The position numbers and the translations under genes were made by a program. The notes beneath the pieces are model-generated. The model had not been told where the DNA came from. It searched no databases and saw only the letters and a program-made list of their open reading frames with translations. From positions 4,277,499-4,341,498 of the forward strand of contig NC_092565.1 of the NCBI RefSeq assembly GCF_037975245.1: a stretch of 64,000 bases of DNA, in the 5' to 3' direction. The stretch comes from Apostichopus japonicus (Eukaryota > Echinodermata > Holothuroidea > Aspidochirotida > Stichopodidae). Shown piece by piece: positions 61,901-64,000 of the stretch (position 1 is its first letter; each line of letters starts with the position of its first letter).

Positions 61901-62008
61901 ATCCAACATAACTTTATCCAGCTCCCTCTCGTTGGCAGATACATGCAGCAAGAAGGAACTTCGTTGACGCGAAGGATCGTTCGCCATGGATGCTTTTGTA
62001 CTTGCCAT
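45049..62008 (-). CDS. KANSL3: KANSL3, NSL histone acetyltransferase complex subunit 3 (13 coding exons)
   Basis: Thirteen exons join at predicted sites into 3,609 nt, exactly 1,203 codons with stop. The N-terminal block ([20 protein letters not shown], about residues 21-40) and the next helical exons match KANSL3. An alpha/beta-hydrolase-like region follows (about 272-467) with [31 protein letters not shown] and [15 protein letters not shown] Lys/Arg-rich stretch (496-511) is a likely nuclear signal. The C-terminal 650 residues are Ser/Thr/Pro-rich and disordered. KANSL3 is a scaffold of the KAT8/MOF NSL complex, which acetylates histone H4 at promoters; the vertebrate protein also binds microtubule minus ends in mitosis. 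This copy keeps a GxSxG elbow (358-362). The start ATG was chosen because the residues after it align with the vertebrate N-terminus. The gene looks intact. Confidence 0.95.
45679..45747 (-). repeat. 39 bp tandem duplication within KANSL3 coding sequence
   Basis: The DNA for SVQTIQKLQ plus a short linker is repeated once in frame (residues about 973-981 and 986-994). A recent-looking coding minisatellite. Confidence 0.85.
47851..48102 (-). repeat. left inverted arm of the Penelope-like element
   Basis: Reverse complement of 49487-49740 with a few differences. Includes the end of the endonuclease frame, the 3' untranslated part and a hammerhead-like core at 47935-47963. Confidence 0.9.
47960..48487 (-). 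pseudogene. GIY-YIG endonuclease region of Penelope-like element
   Basis: About 175 codons open. A Cys-rich zinc-binding stretch (CNKPRCLVC) precedes [19 protein letters not shown], then an Arg-containing helix (KFRLRFNNH), a Glu near the end (SNRELK) and a conserved tail, as in Penelope endonucleases. The frame is broken from the RT by indels between 48487 and 48566, so it is treated as a remnant although this part is open. Confidence 0.88.
48566..49486 (-). pseudogene. Penelope-type reverse transcriptase, 5'-truncated
   Basis: Open from the inversion junction. Motif A is [15 protein letters not shown], followed by [19 protein letters not shown] and the catalytic YIDDIFMLW, then IPFLDVLV and the thumb region to a stop at 48566. 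The two catalytic Asp of YIDD are present. N-terminal RT motifs are missing because the element is truncated at 49486. Confidence 0.92.
49487..49740 (+). repeat. right inverted arm of the Penelope-like element
   Basis: Plus-strand copy of the element's 3' end, beginning AAAGAAGCAACCGG and ending at CTTGTGGATATATAT. It carries a second hammerhead-like core at 49626-49654. Confidence 0.9.
49626..49654 (+). ncRNA. hammerhead-ribozyme-like core
   Basis: CTGAAGA, a short stem GAGC/GCTC closed by a TGTGTTAAC loop, then GAAA, the layout of a hammerhead core (consensus CTGATGA, stem II, GAAA). The U-to-A change in the first box could abolish activity. The mirror copy at 47935-47963 keeps a 3 bp stem. 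Penelope-like elements are known to carry hammerhead motifs; this assignment is tentative. Confidence 0.35.
50241..50745 (-). CDS. KANSL3: KANSL3 coding exon 12
   Basis: Residues 541-708. Acceptor TTTCAG at 50747-50746. Pro/Ser/Thr-rich with short LVPSTT/LVPSTN repeats, then a more ordered [14 protein letters not shown] segment. Ends in phase 1. Confidence 0.9.
50746..51555 (-). other. KANSL3 intron 11
   Basis: Donor GAG|GTACGA at 51555; acceptor at 50746. No nested feature recognised. Confidence 0.85.
51556..51774 (-). CDS. KANSL3: KANSL3 coding exon 11, with nuclear-localisation-like stretch
   Basis: Residues 468-540. Begins [11 protein letters not shown], continuing the last helix of the hydrolase-like region, then a highly basic [19 protein letters not shown] and a Pro-rich end. 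Confidence 0.9.
51900..52126 (+). mobile_element. 3' fragment of a retroposon ending in GCGCTATATAAAT
   Basis: AT-rich sequence ending GTAAAGCGCTTTGAGCAGC then TGCGCTATATAAATATTACT. This AAGCGCTTTGAG ... GCGCTATATAAAT signature is a common 3' tail of animal non-LTR elements and related SINEs. Only the tail is recognisable and the 5' limit is uncertain. It abuts the splice donor of KANSL3 exon 10. Confidence 0.55.
52128..52349 (-). CDS. KANSL3: KANSL3 coding exon 10
   Basis: Residues 394-467: [47 protein letters not shown] and [11 protein letters not shown]. This is the best conserved KANSL3 segment, where the acid and histidine of an active hydrolase would lie; no obvious catalytic His is seen. 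Confidence 0.93.
52350..53470 (-). other. KANSL3 intron 9
   Basis: Donor GGG|GTAAGA at 53470. Contains a 14 bp motif AAATGCTATGTAAA repeated three times near 53130-53170. Nothing else recognised. Confidence 0.85.
53471..53545 (-). CDS. KANSL3: KANSL3 coding exon 9
   Basis: Residues 369-393: [19 protein letters not shown], the strand after the nucleophile elbow. 75 nt, both phases 0, flanked by CTCTAG and GTAAGA. Confidence 0.9.
54396..54467 (-). CDS. KANSL3: KANSL3 coding exon 8 with GWSVG elbow
   Basis: Residues 345-368: [20 protein letters not shown]. The GxSxG nucleophile elbow is intact with Ser360. The region 53546-54395 between exons 9 and 8 is intron with no recognised feature beyond a G-rich run near 53874. 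Confidence 0.92.
54881..55096 (-). CDS. KANSL3: KANSL3 coding exon 7
   Basis: Residues 273-344. [16 protein letters not shown] begins the hydrolase-like core, then [20 protein letters not shown]. Acceptor TGTACAG at 55098-55097; donor GAG|GTCAGT at 54880. Confidence 0.92.
55097..57508 (-). other. KANSL3 intron 6 with (TA)n tract
   Basis: 2.4 kb, donor CCC|GTAAGT at 57508. Holds a (TA)n tract at 55767-55932. No nested exon: flanking residues join directly as in vertebrate KANSL3. Confidence 0.85.
55767..55932. repeat. compound (TA)n microsatellite
   Basis: TA repeats interrupted by CTATATATAG and ATTTATATA palindromes, inside KANSL3 intron 6. Confidence 0.97.
57509..57649 (-). CDS. KANSL3: KANSL3 coding exon 6
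   Basis: Residues 226-272: [11 protein letters not shown], a Ser-rich insert, then [20 protein letters not shown], a strongly conserved family block. Confidence 0.93.
58302..58403 (-). CDS. KANSL3: KANSL3 coding exon 5
   Basis: Residues 192-225: [20 protein letters not shown] and [11 protein letters not shown], helical region. 102 nt between TTTTTCAG and GTCAGT. The 57650-58301 intron shows only C/G-rich patches near 57930 and 58020. Confidence 0.92.
58859..58942 (-). CDS. KANSL3: KANSL3 coding exon 4
   Basis: Residues 164-191: [21 protein letters not shown] to AAVGW, conserved helical block. 84 nt. The intron 58404-58858 has no recognised feature. Confidence 0.92.
58943..60020 (-). other. 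KANSL3 intron 3
   Basis: Donor GGG|GTAAGT at 60020. A small self-complementary CCTCCTGCAAGCAGG motif near 59452 may belong to an old dispersed repeat. No exon seen. Confidence 0.8.
60021..60111 (-). CDS. KANSL3: KANSL3 coding exon 3
   Basis: Residues 133-163: [20 protein letters not shown] and [10 protein letters not shown], aligning with the vertebrate block after the EDWEE motif. 91 nt; its first base completes the Arg codon begun in exon 2. The intron 60112-60875 is unremarkable. Confidence 0.92.
60876..61043 (-). CDS. KANSL3: KANSL3 coding exon 2
   Basis: Residues 77-132: [37 protein letters not shown], then [10 protein letters not shown]. Donor CAG|GTACGG at 60875. Confidence 0.93.
61044..61778 (-). 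other. KANSL3 intron 1 (coding), GC-AG type
   Basis: The donor is CAG|GCAAGT at 61778 instead of GT; the acceptor is CTCGCAG at 61045-61044. The exact frame across it supports use of the GC donor. It includes a hairpin at 61107-61151 (two 15 base arms, loop 15). Confidence 0.8.
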
Positions 62009-62024
62009 CCTTGCAAAGTCACTT
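61779..62024 (-). CDS. KANSL3: KANSL3 coding exon 1 (ATG at 62008)
   Basis: Acceptor AACTAG at 62026-62025, then 16 nt of 5'UTR and ATG at 62008. Encodes a short Ser/Arg-rich leader and the conserved [20 protein letters not shown] and [11 protein letters not shown] block. The leader length resembles the vertebrate protein. Confidence 0.9.
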
Positions 62025-63520
62025 CTAGTTAACAATAAAAATATGAAAAATATGAGATTTGCAAAGAGTTTATAATCTTGCTAATGTTCAAAGATCTAGA
62101 AGACACAAGTCAATGTACAGGGATAACTTTAGGCTGCCCAACCTATGACAATTTGGCACATAATTCTTTTTAAGTTGATTAGTGCCATTACCAATACCAG
62201 CGGCAGCATACACAGCAATGCAACAACAACACTTCGGTATCCAGTCCAAACGTCCCTTTACCAAAACGTCCCCGCTTTTTTAAGACCAAAACGTCCCTGC
62301 AGTCAAAACGTCCCTGTGAGTCAAAACGTCCCTGCTTTTATAATCAGTTGGAATGCAAGTGTGGATGCCCGATGTTTTAAAACTTTTTTTTTAAACACAA
62401 GTTGGTTTCTAAATGAATATATACGATATTGAGGGAAGGGAATGAAAAAGTTTGTTTTTTGGTTTACGTACAACAAGTTACTTTTGGAACATGCGAGACG
62501 GGCTGGATGAAAGTGATATGTATTTTCCATTAGCACATATGTTTATTTTTTTTTCTGAAGACACTTTTTATTTTTGATTTTCGTGATTCTTTGCCTATTT
62601 TTCTACCCTTTTCCAGAATTTATTCTGCCCTCTTATTTGTTGATGCTTTGTATGGGGCATTTGTATTTTTGATGGGGCACGTACCCGTGACAAAATTTTA
62701 CTTTGTAAAAATAAACGATAAGTGATTTCACTGAATTTAAAATATTATATAGATATATATATATATTGTATAGTAAATTTCTTTTTTAATTCCTTTTGTA
62801 TAATATTTTTTGTTTTCGTTAATTCGTTAATTCACTGAAAAACATTTAGCGTATACCTTTTTCATACCAAATATAATTAAACGATATAGTCCTTCATGAT
62901 TTATTTAGCGCCTGTAATCCAACTTGCATGCCGATAACTTAGCCAAATTATAATTTAAAATTAATATATATTCACAACTGTGAATGAATGTGATAGACGG
63001 GGACGTTTTGACTTACGGGGACGTTTTGACCAACAGGGATGTTTTGACCAAAAGCGGGGAAGTTTTGGTACGGGGACGTTTTGACTGGTAAGCAACACTT
63101 CTATGCTTAAGCTTCATCTCAGTAGAGAATTGGCCCAACAGAGCTTCTTTAGGAATATTTCGTCTAGTGACTTAAAAGTATCAAGAATTCCTAGCCAAAC
63201 AACTATTTGAATCCTTACACAAGTAGGCCTAGGCTATTAACTACACATAGGCTAGGCTGAGGCTAAATGTTTCGTGCTATTCATGCTGTTTTGTTCCTCA
63301 CTTGCAGGTTATACCACCCTGCCGTGACAACTTCAACCTAATACTAGGCCAATATCTAGATCTGAAAATGAGTTGGATTTACACCTAAAAGCGGTTAGGC
63401 CTACGTCAGAATAGAAATAAGTCGCTTCAATTGCTTGTCAATGATTACTAGGCCTAGCCATCTATGTTACTGTAGGCTATCCCTGTTGATGACGCTATGC
63501 GGGTGATCGATTCAACTTAC
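62025..63520 (-). other. KANSL3 5'UTR intron (predicted), hosting a foldback element
   Basis: Donor GCC|GTAAGT at 63520 and acceptor at 62025. Contains the element 62236-63092 and otherwise AT-rich DNA. A GGCCTAGGC-like motif recurs near 63225-63460. Confidence 0.5.
62236..63092. mobile_element. foldback element with AAAACGTCCC terminal minisatellites
   Basis: CAACACTTC occurs on both sides (62227-62235 and 63093-63101), a 9 bp TSD. The left arm has about five forward CAAAACGTCCC units from 62241; the right arm has about five reverse GGGACGTTTTG units ending GACTGG at 63088. The 600 bp middle is AT-rich and noncoding. Same plan as 19541-20153 with a different repeat unit. Confidence 0.8.
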
Positions 63521-63577
63521 GGCAGGTTCAACTACAAAAACAACAATCTGTTGTGCTTCCTCGTCCACCTGGTTCAT
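63521..63577 (-). other. candidate KANSL3 5' exon with a 19-codon open frame
   Basis: Ends at the strong donor GCC|GTAAGT. An ATG at 63577 opens MNQVDEEAQQIVVFVVEPA in phase 0. Spliced to 62024 it would meet TGA two codons later, ten bases before the KANSL3 ATG, so it would act as an upstream open reading frame. The true transcription start is not defined. Confidence 0.3.
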
Positions 63578-64000
63578 TTGCAACACGTTTTACATTCAAG
63601 AGATGTTTCCTTATTCCCCTAGTTCGACACTGAAAAACCTTTGAACAAGTTTGTGGCGGCAACCACCGACTTTTAGTAATGTACTGTATAGTAATGTACT
63701 TCATTAACAATCCTGCACGTTTTGTACTTATATTGTAACTTCCATATACGACCAGTACAAGTATAATCTGTACACAGCTTGAGCGTGTCTTACAATGTTT
63801 ACATGCTTTCGCACATAAAGTGTTTGGAGGGCCGATCACGCATTACGCCTTTAATTTTTTTATGGCTATATACTTCCAGGACGAATGTTTTTGTGAAGTC
63901 AGCTTTCCCCTTCTTCTGGTTGGCTCTAGCTTTATTACATTTGTTTATACATTTATTCGGAAAGAGATATGTTTGTCTATGTAACACCTTACTTTCCCTG
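63578..64000. other. KANSL3 upstream flank
   Basis: Probably holds the KANSL3 promoter. No TATA box or further gene recognised; short open frames show no known domains. Confidence 0.4.

Overview
This window is animal nuclear DNA. It has split genes with GT-AG introns, is AT-rich by eye, and carries long (TA)n tracts, many 8-15 base G or C runs, and abundant non-autonomous DNA transposons. The gene content (a Not/Noto homeobox gene, an ATOH8/net bHLH gene and KANSL3) fits an invertebrate deuterostome. The repeat texture suggests an echinoderm, possibly a sea cucumber, but that placement is inference. No bacterial-style genes, rRNA, tRNA or true CRISPR array were seen.

Layout. 1-5.1 kb: intergenic, with a weak candidate first exon on the minus strand near 4.7 kb. 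5.4-6.6 kb: (TA)n tract and a MITE. 7.65-16.15 kb: Not homeobox gene, minus strand, three coding exons that join in frame to 314 residues, with a predicted 5'UTR exon and a TATA/CCAAT promoter. 16.3-25 kb: gene-free and dense in repeats: two foldback elements, a tandem array of about 180 bp units, and a 1,135 bp inverted-repeat element inserted in that array. 25-28.8 kb: upstream region and first coding exon of ATOH8, plus strand; its last exon is not firmly identified. 29-45 kb: intergenic or ATOH8 intron, with a 2.3 kb composite of two hAT-like MITEs around 1.6 kb of other DNA. 45.05-63.6 kb: KANSL3, minus strand, thirteen coding exons whose predicted splice sites give one uninterrupted frame of 1,202 residues; one intron holds a decayed Penelope-like retroelement and the first intron holds a third foldback element.

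The genes are not an operon. Not is a homeodomain repressor (eh1 motif), ATOH8 a tissue-specific bHLH factor, and KANSL3 a scaffold subunit of the NSL histone acetyltransferase complex. From memory, their human orthologues all lie on chromosome 2 (2p13, 2p11, 2q11), so the window may keep an old linkage in compact form.

The most interesting signals are mobile elements with readable target-site duplications (TSDs): (i) two MITEs whose TSDs are exchanged, the mark expected if a circular DNA integrated by recombination between MITEs; (ii) two foldback elements with different terminal minisatellites but the same design and 9-10 bp TSDs; (iii) a foldback built almost entirely from 18-19 bp palindromes; (iv) a Penelope-like element with inverted terminal arms, each holding a hammerhead-like core.
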